Shown here: in pieces, positions 1 through 12,613 of the stretch
Numbering within the stretch: position 1 is the stretch's first letter
Layout of the letters: each line of letters begins with the position of its first letter
NCBI GenBank assembly: GCA_014526335.1
Contig: JACTAT010000022.1
Location: 1,246,604 to 1,310,603 of the forward strand
From: Chrysaora quinquecirrha
Lineage: Eukaryota; Cnidaria; Scyphozoa; Semaeostomeae; Pelagiidae
Reading direction: 5' to 3'
DNA length: 64,000 nt
Program-made: the position numbers and the translations under genes
The notes under the pieces: model-generated
The model's input: the letters and a program-made list of their open reading frames with translations, nothing else
Told to the model about the DNA's origin: nothing
Database searches by the model: none

Positions 1-139
1 CATGAACATAACACGAATAAATCTCGATCGGAAGAATTTTAGGGTGGATTTAGGCCGTTCTTAGAATCGCCCGCATGCTCACGTTCCATAGAGATTTAAA
101 TGGATCCTAACGTGTAGTTTTTCGTTTTGATATTTTCAG

Positions 140-3100
140 TACTGAACAACTTCAAGATCCCAACAGGCCAGGTGATGGAGCTGTCGATGAGATCGAGGTA
201 AGTGAAGTTTGTAGGTTATTTATTAAAAGAAAAAAGGTAAGAAATTTTCTTTCTTTTCATTTGCTCATATAAAGGCAGGGATATGGATATCAAGGTTTAA
301 ACTCTTGATCGCCCAGTTCTGGTTCTGAGAATTTGAGAATATTTTTTGACATCACAACATAAAATATGAAGTGTTTTTGTTTTGTTACATATCAAGACCT
401 GCTGATGATGAATGATCCTATTATAGACAGACAGATATAATTATTAAATGTCCTTCAAAAAAGATTAATGATATTCCGTAACAATTCCTAATCCAGGTGG
501 AAACTTTGTTGTGCCCATCAAAAGCTTTGGTGCAATTTTGGCCAAATGGAATAGAAAACAATGTCCCTATTGTTTGGAAAACAATACCCTTTGCTATTCA
601 GTGCAAAAAGTTCCAGTCTGGATCCCAATCACTGCACACTAACTCTACCCTATCTTTAAAAACGGCTTCTCTGAAGAAGCTGGATCTGCTATGCTACACA
701 CTGAAGCCACACTGCAGAGTATGACATTTGCATACCTGGGTTTGCCTATAAAACAATAGGATAGAATAATAGAAAGGGGCTTGTGCACAACCAAGATCTC
801 AGGCACTAAGTGCAAGATTTCCATCATGACCTATCAAATCTTGAGCTGAATGCCTTGACACATCTGCCATGCCACCTCTCTGCTGTGCAAGTTGAAGCTA
901 GAATGAATATCCGTTACTGTATACTGGGAGAACTTTCATTATCTTAAAAAACAGCTGTTCTCAAACAGTAGGGGTAATCTAAATGCACAGTTATGATCAA
1001 CTTCAACAACCTGCAACTTCAACCAAAATATAACACCAAAAAGAATGTCTAAAGAGCTAGCTCTTTACAATTCATTGTTGATTGCCACCCAGATAAAGAA
1101 TAAAGAATATTGTATGCAATCAGAGGGGACAATAAAGAATAGAGGGTAGAATGCAGATGGTTTTAAGTTGGGAAGGGGGTTCCACTTTGGAATAAAAATA
1201 AGACCCTTCAAATAGGAAACAGACATATAAGAAACCACAGCCTGACTCTGATTATAACAATGGGTAAAACAATAGCCTTTTATTCTCAAACAATACCTTG
1301 ATGGAAAAGCCTGGCTTTCAGAAACTTAGCCTTCAATTCATAGCCATTTTTAATTAGGGGTGGCCCTCCCCCTTATGAAATCTCCTCTGCATAGAATACT
1401 TTGGTTCTAGTCTGCAACAAGCATGATTTGTCACATTCAAATGCTTTAAACTGAGTTATGTTCTAATCACCAGTAAGCCCTTCAACTACTTATAGCCACC
1501 TTGCTATCTCAGGTTGATGATAATAATCTCTAAAAGAGTGACTATTGTATAAATATTTTCTCTCTCTGTTTTCAGTCCAACTGGACCACAGTATGCGAGA
1601 GCTTTGATGATATGAATGTCAAAGAAGAACTCCTCAGGGGAATCTATGCTTATGGGTAAGCTTTTGTATTTCATTGAGATGTATCTTTAATGATTGCTAT
1701 ATAAGGGATCTTTGGGAAGAGCCTGTCAGTCTGTCCCCTACCTGACTAGTTGAAGAAAACAAGTTTTTTATGAAATAAAATTTCTAACATCTTTGTCCTT
1801 TGCACAACCCTGAAATTGATATAGATATCATCAATCTACGAACTTGATGAAAATTTCATTATTATGCTTACAACAGAAATAAAGGACCAATGGTTTAGAG
1901 ACAGACTACCTTTGAGGCCACACCCTTTTTCCTTGGCCCCTCCCTCAACAGTAGACAAATTAAGCATTTTTCCTTGGTCAGATTTTAGTGGCTTATCTTT
2001 TAAGTCCAACTGTGGAAGTCTCTTGCACTAGACTTTAGGGCCGGTTGTGATGAGGTCTCTCCATTTGACAGTTGTTGCCACACCTACTGTATGCAAGCTC
2101 ACCTGCCTCAGTGTCTGTTGCAATGGTAATAATATGCTGTGTCCTTAATGACTTTCTCTCAAGAAAATTTTTCTGTAAAGATGCAAAGAAATTAAGGGCT
2201 GAAAAAAGAAATTTTTTGTGCTCCTTATGAAAAATATATTGCATGCTGGTTATTTTTTGCAATTGGTTGTCTTGCTTAGGTAATGTTCTTTTGCTTCTTT
2301 TCTGATCAGATTTGAGAAACCATCTGCCATTCAACAAAGAGCTATTGTACCTTGTATCAAAGGTAAGACAAATTATCATGATTGCATTATCACTGCTTTT
2401 GTGAACTGAAGGCAATTTGATCTCAAAGTTTTCAATTTGGGATTTAGAGTCTTGAAGGCTTGCTTGCTTGCTTACTTGTTTTTTCTTTATTTAGGCTATG
2501 ATGTCATTGCCCAAGCACAATCAGGAACTGGCAAGACGGCAACATTTTCCATTGCCATTCTTGAGCAACTTGAAATTGCTGCTGCTGCAGAAGTAAAACC
2601 AAGTCTTCAAGCCCTTGTTTTGGCCCCTACAAGGGAATTAGCCCAACAGGTTGGTACCATTCTGAATTAAATTGCCATTTTACTTTGAATGAATTAATGG
2701 GGGTGTTGATTAAGATATTTTCAAGTTAAAACTGTGATATTTGTCGTAAGGGGCTGTTTAAATCAAGACTTATGTGGTCCTACAATTTGATAGAATTAAT
2801 GCCAGCTATTTGTAACTGCTAACTTATGTCAACAACTATTCCGAACTTATAGTATGCTGTTAATCTTTGAATTCGCCCCATCAAATAAGCCCTCCCCTTG
2901 AATTAGCCCCCACCCCAGAGCGAGAAGTTGTAAGTAAGCCCCCTCAGATAAGCCCCCCAGACATGTTGATTTTTTCCATTTGAGCCCATATTGATTCTCT
3001 TAGCCAGAAAAATGCATTAACTTTAAGTAGTGATAAATCATGATTTTATTAATGATTTCATAAGCCCCCTCCTATCTAAGCCCCCTCCAAAATAATAAAA

Positions 3101-6085
3101 AACAAATAAGTCCCCAGAAGGCCAATTAGAAGATTCATGGTACAGTTCATGGTTGCAAGAGGGCTTTTGTCAACTGCAACTGACGGGAATCAGTTGTAAA
3201 CTTATTGCGGAAGTAGTGCATTCCCAAGTTTCTTGAACTACGCATCAAGTTGCAGGCAAAAAGGAACTATTTGCCAACTAGTTACCAGATTGCTTATGTC
3301 GACTGGTCAGTTGCAACATTAATGGTCGTAAATCCTCTGCAAAACACATATTCCACAAGTTGGGTTTCTAACAAGCATTCCAGTGAGGATTTGTTGGGCA
3401 CTGTGTGGAATGCCCCTTCATGATGCTGGCACTGGACTGCACATTTCATCTATCTGATTGTTTTTTCTTTCCCTAGATCCAAAAGAACATTCTTGCTCTT
3501 GGTGACTATTTGAATGTCAAGTGTCATGCTTGCATTGGTGGTACCAGTGTACGTGATGATATGTTGAAGCTTGAACAGGGCATTCATGTTATTGTTGGCA
3601 CACCCGGACGTGTCTTTGATATGATTGAAAGAAGAAAACTAAATGTCAATGATATTAAGATGTTTGTTTTGGATGAAGCTGATGAAATGTTGTCCAGAGG
3701 TTTCAAAGATCAAATCTATGACATCTTCAAGAAATTGTCTTCAAATGTGCAGGTGAAACACTTTCTCTGATTCCTAATCCATTGGCTGACATAGACTTTT
3801 TCAATTCAATCATTTTCCACCAGGATTTTCCAAAATTTCAAGATATTAAGTTTTTGATGCTACAATCACACAGAATATCCCAAATTTAGACTAGGTTCAA
3901 AGTTTCGTTGTCATAGCGCTAGTATTATTGATTTTATGAGCATTCAAAGTTCCCAACTCCACAAGGGGCTTAACCCTAAAATGTGGCTTGGGGTGAACTT
4001 TATACCATGGTTCGTCTGATCCTGTATAAAATCAAACTTTGGAGCACATGAAATCAATACTAGAAGTGCTAAGGTTGAACCTTTGCAACTATATGAAATT
4101 TTGGGTGTTTTATACAAATTTGCTGTTGAAAACTCTCTACCTAGATATTTTTAAGAGTTTCCATAATCACAGCTGTTTTTCATAAAGGTATATTGTAGTA
4201 TCAAAATATTTAATGATGCTTCACTTTGCATTCAGGTTATCTTGCTATCTGCTACCATGCCAGCTGATGTATTAGAGGTAACTACAAAGTTCATGAGAGA
4301 GCCAATCAGAATCCTCGTTAAAAAGGAAGAACTGACCCTTGAGGGTATTAAGCAATTCTACATTGATGTAAATAAAGAGGTTAGTATGATACAGAAAGTC
4401 ATGTTTCTACTGGGTGAAATTCTACCCTTTTGGTCACTTGAATTGTTAAGCTGGGATTACTGTGCTGTGCATGTTTCGTTGTAAGGGAATTTCAACCAAA
4501 GAATAGGGATTCAAAGACTCTGTTGGAATGCTAACTTTCAATGTCACAGTTTTTGATAAAAAAAGAATCATAGTTGGCATCATAAACTCAATTCCCTGTA
4601 AATGAAAATCTTTTACAGCCATTTTATATCTTTTGTATGTGTGAAAAAGGAAACTGAATCCTGTGCTACTACCTTGGCACAATTGCCCCTCTATGGAGTA
4701 CTGACTCCATATCTTGGAATTTGCTCCCAAATTTTGTTTTTCCCTTTAAGATCCAATAAAAACCCACTTGTCTATTTTAAATCACTCAGAGACTTCCAAT
4801 ACTTTTGTCATTGTAAAAACGTCTACAGATACTAACGTTTCCATAATTGTTGCACTCTCAGGAGATCAATTATATTATGCCTGGCCTCCTGAGACTAATA
4901 AGAATGCCTAGATCTTCCACTAAAACTGTCGACCTTCCCAAATCTCCTTCCTTAATTTGCAAAATCTTTTCTAAAGAGATGGTAAGAGTTCCTGGAACAA
5001 ATATTGATGTATTCTTTGTCTTGTAGGAATGGAAACTAGAAACCTTGTGTGATTTGTATGACACACTGTCAATCACACAAGCTGTTATATTTTTGAATAC
5101 ACGAAGGAAAGTGGACTGGTTAACTGAGAAGATGACCAACAAAGATTTCACTGTATCTGCCCTTGTAAGTCTTTTTTGTCTTGCATGTTGAAGATAATCT
5201 GTCAAATTTGATAATTAACACAAGTTTCCATCACTTTTTGCCTATTCAAGTACAGTGTTGCATTGAATTTAAAGCAGTTCTATATGGACAATTTTAAGGG
5301 AATTTTTATGAAAATGATTGTTCTGTAATAACTCAGGGTATTTTCATTTTTTTGTCAGCATGGAGATATGGACCAGAAAGAAAGAGATCTGATTATGAGA
5401 GAGTTCCGAACTGGATCCAGCCGAGTTCTCATCACCACTGATTTGCTGGTAAGTTTTGTTGTTTAGTTTTATCATTCTTAATTTCAGTTTAATTTGAAGA
5501 TAGTTGCATTCTACTGTACTTGCATGGTTAAAGCTGAATTCCTCCTCAGGAAACAGAGGCTTAAAAGACTAATTTCCTTCCTCAAACTCTTTCGTAAACG
5601 GCTACTAACAACTAGAACAACATAATTGCTGTGTCCTCAGAGTAGTTGGAGTGGTGTGACGGGGTTGTGGACTAGGACGAATGTAAATAATAATTTTGGA
5701 GGGTAATCAATTACCCTATTGTTTAAAGCATTTCTTCTAGTATTAATAAACTAACATTGCTTTCGCTAATTATTGGTTGGATAGTAATGAATGATTGATC
5801 TTTAATAGTGATCTTTTGTATTGTTGACATTTTCTTTAGTCTCGTGGTATTGATGTGCAGCAGGTCTCTCTAGTTATCAATTATGACCTTCCAACAAACA
5901 GAGAAAGTTACATCCACAGGTGAGCTTTTTTGTTTTATTCCCGTCTGTTAATTCTGTTTGATTTCGTATTCTCGTTCAGCTGCTGTCTTTGCGACTATTC
6001 TCCTCTCAGACAGCAACAAAAATAGCATTTCAGACTAAAATCATAATAATAATCGTCGTCTTCATCATTATCGTCATCATCGTCG

Positions 6086-6134
<49 letters not shown>

Positions 6135-6822
6135 TATCATCAAGCATTTCCCACGCAAAATTGGCGAATTAATCCCAGGGTCAGTCCATCAGCCACTCTA
6201 ATTTCTTTTCGCCACTGGGTTCTGCTTTGGCTGTTTTCTGGACTTAGTTGATTTGCTTCCATGTCTCTTCTAGACATCTCTATCTCTTCCTTGGCTTTCG
6301 CTTTCATCTTCTTCTTTCAACCATTCTCCCCATTGCTTCTTTATCGCACTTCGTTCTTCGCTTCTCGCGACAGAACTTATAATCTCGTGAGAATGGTATG
6401 GATTTAAGGTCGTGGCAAAAACGATCAAGTATTGTCAATTTGCTTTAAAAGCAATGTGAGGCCGTTTGGTGAAAAATTGCCACGTCGCAAAACGCTGCTT
6501 GGCTAGCAGAGTTAGCTTAGTGTTTCTGTAACACTTCAAAAAAGTTTTCTGCTTGTCAAAACCGACTGTCTAACGAGCAATGTTTGGCGACGGGGCTAAA
6601 CGTTAAATCTCGTATGTTTGACTAACATTATTTGTTTCTTTGATTAAGGCCTAACTGTCTGCCGCTTGCTATTCTAGGATTGGACGTAGTGGCCGATTTG
6701 GTCGTAAAGGAGTCGCCATAAACTTTGTTACCTCTGACGACATTCGTCTAATGCGTGACATAGAGCAGTTCTACAATACCTCTATTGATGAGATGCCAAT
6801 GAATGTTGCTGATTTGATTTAG
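140..6822 (+). CDS. EIF4A: Eukaryotic initiation factor 4A (DEAD-box RNA helicase), 5' exon outside window
   Basis: ATP-dependent RNA helicase of the cytoplasmic eIF4F complex that unwinds mRNA 5' ends for 40S scanning. Ten exons are supported by GT/AG borders and consistent phases: 140-197, 1576-1655, 2310-2362, 2495-2649, 3477-3752, 4236-4379, 5027-5164, 5359-5448, 5840-5919, 6678-6822. In order I see the Q motif (FEKPSAIQQ), Walker A (AQSGTGKT), PTRELA, TPGR, DEAD, SAT, and the C-terminal [13 protein letters not shown], ending MNVADLI as in eIF4A1/2. The sequence follows eIF4A1/2 rather than eIF4A3. Exon 1 starts in phase 2, so the initiator lies upstream of the window. Between motif I and Ia there is a short Ala-rich insertion (about AAAAEVKPS) compared with vertebrate eIF4A. 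No frame breaks. No canonical AATAAA was seen just after the stop. Confidence 0.96.
6044..6142 (+). repeat. (ATC/CAT)n microsatellite in last eIF4A intron
   Basis: A run of ATC/GTC trinucleotides lies inside the final intron of eIF4A. It yields a meaningless poly-Ile reading frame. It is intronic and has no coding role. Confidence 0.9.
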
Positions 6823-7009
6823 GCATAGATGAAGAATAAGATCAAAATGACACAAGCTTACAACTATTTAGGTTCATTATCGTTGTTGTCATTTGTAAAG
6901 AAATTTTACAATGAAAATACTAAGAAAAAAAGGGTATAATGGTTGTCTTTATTTGTACAAAATCCGTGTAATGCTATCTCGCGATGCTCGGCTCCTTTTG
7001 GTCTTAGGG

Positions 7010-7282
7010 TTTTCGATCAAACATTGTCGGTCAAACATTTGAAATTTGCTTGTCAAGCAAAATGTTTGAACGTTTGGCCATGTCCAAAAACATTGCTCGT
7101 CCAATATTTTTTGTTTGCGTCAAGCAAAAAAAGTTTTTGAACTTTTTCAAAAACACGCCACAAATTTTTTTGACTTTTGCTTGTCATCAATCAATGTTTT
7201 TGGACGTGGCCAAACGGTCAAACATTTGCTATAAAGCAAATCTAAAATGGGCCAACAATGTTTGATCGTTTGGCCAGGGCCT
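7010..7282. mobile_element. Palindromic MITE, family A (copy 1)
   Basis: The left end resembles CGATCAAACATTG; the right end reads CAATGTTTGATCGTTTGGCC followed by AGGGCCTAA. The ends are inverted copies of each other. The interior repeats the module AATGTTTGAACGTTTGGCC. No protein coding. The same family recurs at least a dozen times in the window. Confidence 0.75.
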
Positions 7283-7745
7283 AAGACACTGTCGATCAGA
7301 CATTGTTGGTCAAACATTTGAGATTTGTTTTACGTTTGACCGTTTGGCCACTTCGCAAAACATTGTTTGATATTTGCTTCTGCTGATTTGCGATATCAGC
7401 AAAAACTCAAACACAAGCACAAGAATGTTCGCTAATAAGATTAGGCTCAACAAAAACACCAGGCCCTTGCTATACGATAAAATATTGTTTGACAAACATT
7501 TGAAGTGCGTTTGTCAAGCGAAATGTTTTTACGTTTGGCCACGTCGCATAAAAATGCACATTTCAAAACATCGCGCTATGAATTCTGCTTATTTATGCGT
7601 GCAAGGAATGTTTTACGGCGTGGCCGAACGTTCGAACATTGCTTGATGAGAAAGATTCAAAAGACAACTCCTGATCGTACCAATTTTTGGAACAGAATGA
7701 TTTTTTAAACGGTACACAATCGTTCTCGTGTGAGCAGGGCCCAAG
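7283..7745. mobile_element. Palindromic MITE, family A (copy 2, degraded)
   Basis: Begins GATCAGACATTGTTGGTCAAAC directly after copy 1 and carries internal TTTGACCGTTTGGCCAC modules. It ends near CAGGGCCCAAG. More diverged than copy 1. Confidence 0.6.
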
Positions 7746-7786
7746 ATACAATTTACAACATATGGAGAATTTGCTAACTTTTAAAC

Positions 7787-9164
7787 TTAACTATCTGGAG
7801 AGGGTCGCTTTTCCTTCTTCTGAGGTACCGGTACTTCAGTTATCTTATAATTAGTCTCAAATAGTTTATATTTGACTTCATCTAATTTTCGCTTTCTCTT
7901 TAGTTTTTTCTGGCTCATATTTTGTTTTTTAACTTTCTTTGAGGACGGTTCGTCAAAACTATCTTCTGTCTCCGAGTTTTCAAGCAGTTTTTCTGGTCCT
8001 TTGGCTTCTAAATTGTCCTTCTTTCCATCTTCATCCTCAGACCCTCTATAAACTTCCTCGGTTTCTTGACTTGGTTTATCTATCGCTTCAATTTCGGTGT
8101 TTTCCTTTTGCCATATTTCAAGCCAAGGAACTTTGACACATGGAATCTTATCTTTTATAAAACATACCAAGTCATCGAGTGGGTTTTCTTGCTTGATCTG
8201 CAGAAGAGATTTAGAGAATGAATGACCCATTAGCAAACTAAAAAGAGTAAAACAGCAGAAACATCTTTGTACATACTTAAAAGCATTTTTCGTCTGACAC
8301 TCCTCGGACTATGAACGTCAGAAACAGACCGAAACAACATGTGGGATACAGCGGAAAGACCAATAAAATTAATCGAAGAGTCCAAAGGTAAAAAAGTACA
8401 ACCAAGAGCTCGACAGTCCAAACATTACATTAGGCTAAGCTTAAGAGTCTTCATTTAACTTTGTTTACATGTCTCCGCTTGTTTTTGCGATTCTTAAGTT
8501 TTGTTCCACTGTAAGTCTTAAAGCCTTTACCCCCAAGTTGAAGGCACAAATGAAAATTCGTTCAAGACAGCGAATACTTACGATAGTTGGTAGAATTTGC
8601 ATATACATTCTTGAGCAGGGGGGGGGGGGCATTGTTCGAGAATATTCGAGTTGGTGAGTTCACAAATATGAAGCGTTAAGCTATGGCTAAACTAGGAGAC
8701 TTGTCCCGCGCGACACTGTATTCGGCCTGTCTCCCAGGGTGGCTAAACATGCGAGTGACAAGCGAGCAACATGTCCTTCGTGTTATGTGCATGTCGCAGA
8801 GACAAGAAAGGTTTCTGTTGTCTCCCAGAAACTTCTGCGTGTCTCTTGCTACAAATTTTATCGCGTGCTGCAAAGTTTCCGAGGTGGCTAAACTGGGAGA
8901 CACCGAGGGGACGCCAATGTCGAGCGTGACATGTCTCCTAGTTTAGCCAAACCTTAAGAGTATTTAAAGCAATGAAAAAGCTTTTAAGATTGAGAAAAGT
9001 GTCTTAAAATTCACCTTAAAACCAACTGCCAAACTAGAGTGTAAGTCCAGCACATCGCAAATGGCATTATTCAAACCAGCAACGCAACATGCATCAGTGT
9101 TTTGCATCACACATAGAGGTATCAGATGATGACTGATTTTGACCGGTTTTATAGATTTACAAAC
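7787..9164 (-). CDS. RPP38: Ribonuclease P/MRP protein subunit p38, 3' part (two exons)
   Basis: RPP38 is an L7Ae-fold protein that binds kink-turns in RNase P and RNase MRP RNA (tRNA 5' processing, pre-rRNA cleavage; nucleolus). Two minus-strand exons are supported: 9015-9164, read as VCKSIKPVKISHHLIPL...LHSSLAVGFK, and 7787-8197, read as IKQENPLDDLVCFIKDKIPCVKVPWL followed by an acidic/basic tail ending KRPSPDS. Both junctions are phase 0 and the join matches the human order LALAFK-...-SLSVPWL. The C-terminal tail is Lys/Glu rich and suits nucleolar targeting. The N-terminal exon(s), including the segment matching human NEVTRALE, should lie between 9165 and about 12600, but I could not place them. 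An open stretch at 8230-8421 between these exons is intron. Confidence 0.8.
8676..8957. mobile_element. TTAA-flanked MITE with GGCTAAACTAGGAGAC terminal inverted repeats
   Basis: GGCTAAACTAGGAGAC at 8685 is matched by its exact reverse complement ending at 8948. Both ends are flanked by TTAA (8676-8679 and 8954-8957), which is the target preference of piggyBac-type transposases. About 280 bp, no coding capacity, in an RPP38 intron. A degraded relative lies at about 41955-42180. Confidence 0.8.
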
Positions 9165-9464
9165 CTAAAAAAGCAGAAAATAATACTATTAAGCTCAATC
9201 ACAAGAAATATAGGCATACATATTCAGAAATAAATAGAATTAATGAATCGTCATTGGCAGCATCATTTTGGGTGGGCTGGGAAAAAGAGCACAGAAAGCA
9301 AAACACTCCTCGCAATTTTCGAAATGTTCCTTTGAGAAAGGCTGAGAAATGCTTTTTCTTACAGAAACAAGTGAATAAGAGCTAAAACTAATCATAGAAT
9401 CAATTTTGTAACACATAACAATCTTCCCAAACGTGGTCGTTCCTTTTTTGTGGGAACCTGGTCG

Positions 9465-9715
9465 TTGACTGGTTGATACGATTTTGAACTTGATCGAAGA
9501 TTGGTACTTGTGGAAATCGAACTGAAACCAATCGGAATTATTGGAAATAGTATCTGAACCTAATCGTTGATACCGCTAGAAATTCAACCTGATCAGATCT
9601 ATTAGAAATCGAACCCGAGGCTGAACTTGATTGTTCATACTCCTGGAAATCGAACCTGAACCGGTTCATTTATCGGAAACCAGACATGAACTAAAGTTTG
9701 ATCGTTGATTCTCAT
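9465..9715. repeat. Degenerate tandem repeat
   Basis: Repeated variants of the phrase GGAAATCGAACCTGAACC and TGATCGTTGATAC at roughly 60-70 bp spacing. Strongly diverged, with no coding sense. Confidence 0.5.
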
Positions 9716-10221
9716 TATACGTAGATTCTCAGTGGTCGTTTGTACACTGGTTTCCAAAGTAGCTCGTTATCATCGCTGGGAGACGATGCAATTTTGCCTT
9801 CGTTTTGGTTCAACTGGAAACTCTTCCGTTTGATTCTAAAGCCTGTAAAACCGCGTCCCCGACGGTTGTCATTGTGGTTGATAAAATTGCTGGAGTTCTG
9901 GGGAGTTCTAAGAGCCAAAAACTGCCTCAATTGAACGTCAAAATAACAATCTCGACGATCAAATTAAGCTAGTCTTTAGAACTGAAACCCATTTTCGTAA
10001 CAGCCGTTTTCTTTGCTCCAACAATTGCAAGTGAAACTTCGAAATTTCGGTTAAAAAATAAAGGACTTCTCACCAAAACCAGAGATAACGGACCCTTTTC
10101 CAGTGCCTTCGTAACAGCGTTTATACCAAGCAACAGATGGTCGGCATGAGGATGTTTATTTTATCGTTTTCTATTTCATCGCCATTTTCGTGAGATGAAC
10201 CATTTCGGCGTTTTGGTAACC

Positions 10222-11332
10222 AGTGGCGTAGCCAAGGCGGGCACAGGGGCGGTCGACCCCCAATAGTTGAAAAGTTGGTGTTTTAAAAAGTCCATTTCTG
10301 CAATAAAATCAGTGGGGGGTAAGAGAAACTCTAACAACCTTTGGGCAGTAAATATTTTTCAATGTCGAAAAAGAGTAGAGATATCATTCCACCTCACCTG
10401 CTCGGTTCCAAGGAAAATGTTCTACGACTAATATTATGCGGCAATTAACGCCACATGTTTACTATTGTTCAACCCACACTCCCTCCTTTTGGAATAGGTC
10501 TCGATGTGTGAAGGGTTATAAAGGCACGGACTTTCTGATGTTTTTACGATCCCGTCGGACAGATTTAAAGTTTATTCAAAAGACCTCTCTAGCGTATTCT
10601 TGCTGTGGCGAAGAGTGAAAACGTCAATCTCCTTTCTCTCGTTTTCGAAATAAAGCGAGATAGAACGAAAAGGCAAAACCACGAAAAAATTAGTAGAGTA
10701 AACGAAAAATCAGACAACACAGTGCATGTTTCTAGTAGATAAACGTGAAATTTTTCACCGCTTCGCATAATAAGTATGTATTTTTGGCTGGAATGTTCTA
10801 CATCAACAAGAAAGCAAGTGTTTCCAACAAACAGTTGAGGTGAGATGTCTTCGGATATCCAGTATGTAACACAATATAATAGGCAAGCAAAAAATATGCG
10901 TTCTATGCGATACTAAAGGTTGGAAAATGAAAATTTTTCCGGGGGAGCATACCCCCGGACCCCCCTAGTTTTGTGTGCCTTCCATTAATCAATTTGAGAC
11001 TATTTCCGTGTTTTCATACTAAAAAACGCATGGTAACAAATTTTGTGTTTACAACGTAGATATTTGGAAGCTTTCATGAATTTCAATGGTGTAAGAACAA
11101 TTTTTCCCTGGCATAGCAATAGACGCTGTACGAAGATTGTTGGTCCGTTGTCATGAAATTATTGTGAAAAGCAAGAATTATCCAGCATATTTTCTCCGTT
11201 TGAAATCCCATCAAATCTCTTTTCTAGAGGGCCGTTTTACGACCTGTAGAAGGTCATGGTCCCAAAAATTGAGCCCATGTTTTTTGTCTTTGTCTTTGCC
11301 CCCCAAAGCCAAGACCCTGGCTACGCCACTCA
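10222..11332. mobile_element. Element with CAGTGGCGTAGCCAAGG ends
   Basis: CAGTGGCGTAGCCAAGG near 10222 is mirrored by CCTGGCTACGCCACT near 11330. The interior has a G/C palindrome (GGGGGAGCATACCCCCGG, about 10940) and no convincing ORF. Related ends occur at 27210-27390 and 35241-35455, showing a dispersed family. Confidence 0.6.
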
Positions 11333-11649
11333 TCATTTGCCTGTCTCCGGAAATATTTTTTGACTTTTTTGCCTTTCCCATCCAAACTGATTGCTAAGTA
11401 TTCCAATTTATCTAGAGATGAGTCGATTTTAACGTCTGAGTGGCAACACCACAGCAAAGAAAACAAAATGGCTACCTTTCGTGTTCTCTCTTCTTCATTT
11501 GCACGATTGCACGTGGTTTAAAACACAGGGTGCTCACTGTTCAAAGTCATGTGGAGTTTCGAGTGATAAAGGGTGCTCAGTGGCAATGCCAGACGAGAGA
11601 GCCACCCCGTGTCTTGAGGTGCAGTACCTTTCCTTTAATGGGCTCGGAA

Positions 11650-11935
11650 AGACAAACAAGGTAGCTAAGAATCACAATAATAGCTTTGAGAATGACAGAC
11701 AGTGTACGTTTAAGAAGCCTGGAATGGTCAAATGTATGAATGAAAGTGTGCCTAGACAATGCAGCTTAGAATGACAATGATAGCTTTGAGAATGAGGACA
11801 GTGTACCTTTAAGTAGCCTGGAATGTTCAAAATGTATGAATTGAGGCATTTGAAGTGCGCATCTAAGTAGCTTGGAAAGACAGACAACGTAGCAGAGAAT
11901 GACAATGGTAGCTTTTAGAATGACAGTGTCAAGGC
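11650..11935. repeat. Degenerate roughly 115-bp tandem repeat
   Basis: The phrases GAATGACAATGATAGCTTT, AGTGTACCTTTAAGTAGCC and TGGAATGTTCAAAATGTATG recur two to three times in the same order. No gene seen in it. Confidence 0.6.
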
Positions 11936-12613
11936 AAACACTTTTGCAAAGCGTCGAAGCATCGTTCATCTGGAATCTGATCTTGCAATTTATTTAATGA
12001 ATGATTTAGCAAACTTAATTTGCAACAATCTAAATTCATGCTACAATACTTAAAGCATTCTCAAAGACAGAAGCAAAAACAGCAGTGATAATTGCAAATC
12101 CAACGAGAAAAGAGGTCACGATCACATTACAATTTTGGCAAATTATTCGTAAAAGGGGGCATAGTAGGGGAGGACGCAGATTCGTAAAATCCGATCATGA
12201 AGCGTATTTTTGGCGAGCTACCAAAAAAAAGCATGGCTCAATTTATCCCTTTCTTCAACGAAACTTTAGATAAAAAGGCTATTAAACTGTGCATCTTTCT
12301 GAGCCAGCATTTTCAAAGGGCCATTGCTTTGATGTACGATTTACTTGGTTTGCAAAACAAGCGATTTGATCCAGGTTTGAATAGTGTGAATCGAAGAATA
12401 CCTACACCGAACAGGTGGGTGACCAAATGGAGAAAGTTTTTTTATGATCGGCAAAATCTTACTGTTGCACGTGCAACAGGTAAAATACCCTGGATCCGCT
12501 CCTGCCCCTCCCCTGCAGCCCTAGGTGATCCAAGTAACCTATAATGAACCAGCGAATGTTTACAAGCATTTCAGTATCGATTTTAGTATTAAGAACAGGA
12601 GTTTGAATTTGTA

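Larger units (their letters stand above)
6823..7786. other. Convergent intergenic region eIF4A-RPP38 filled with palindromic MITE copies
   Basis: Starts with the eIF4A 3' UTR. From about 7010 to 7745 it holds two adjacent copies of the CAAACGATCAAACATTG-type palindromic element, annotated separately. No gene seen. Confidence 0.7.
9165..12613. other. RPP38 5' region / spacer before WDR24, repeat rich
   Basis: Should contain the 5' exon(s) of RPP38, which I could not identify. It holds a degenerate tandem repeat at 9465-9715 (variants of GGAAATCGAACCTGAACC), a CAGTGGCGTAGCC-ended element at about 10222-11332, and a degenerate roughly 115-bp repeat at about 11650-11935. The open reading frame at 12197-12544 has no recognisable homology. 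Confidence 0.5.

Noticed and set aside
8230..8421. Minus-strand ORF between RPP38 exons
   Set aside because: Exon phases join 9015-9164 directly to 8197, and that join matches human RPP38; this stretch is intron.
12197..12544. 115-codon + strand ORF next to WDR24
   Set aside because: No recognisable homology, splice context or codon pattern; single Met-initiated run by chance.
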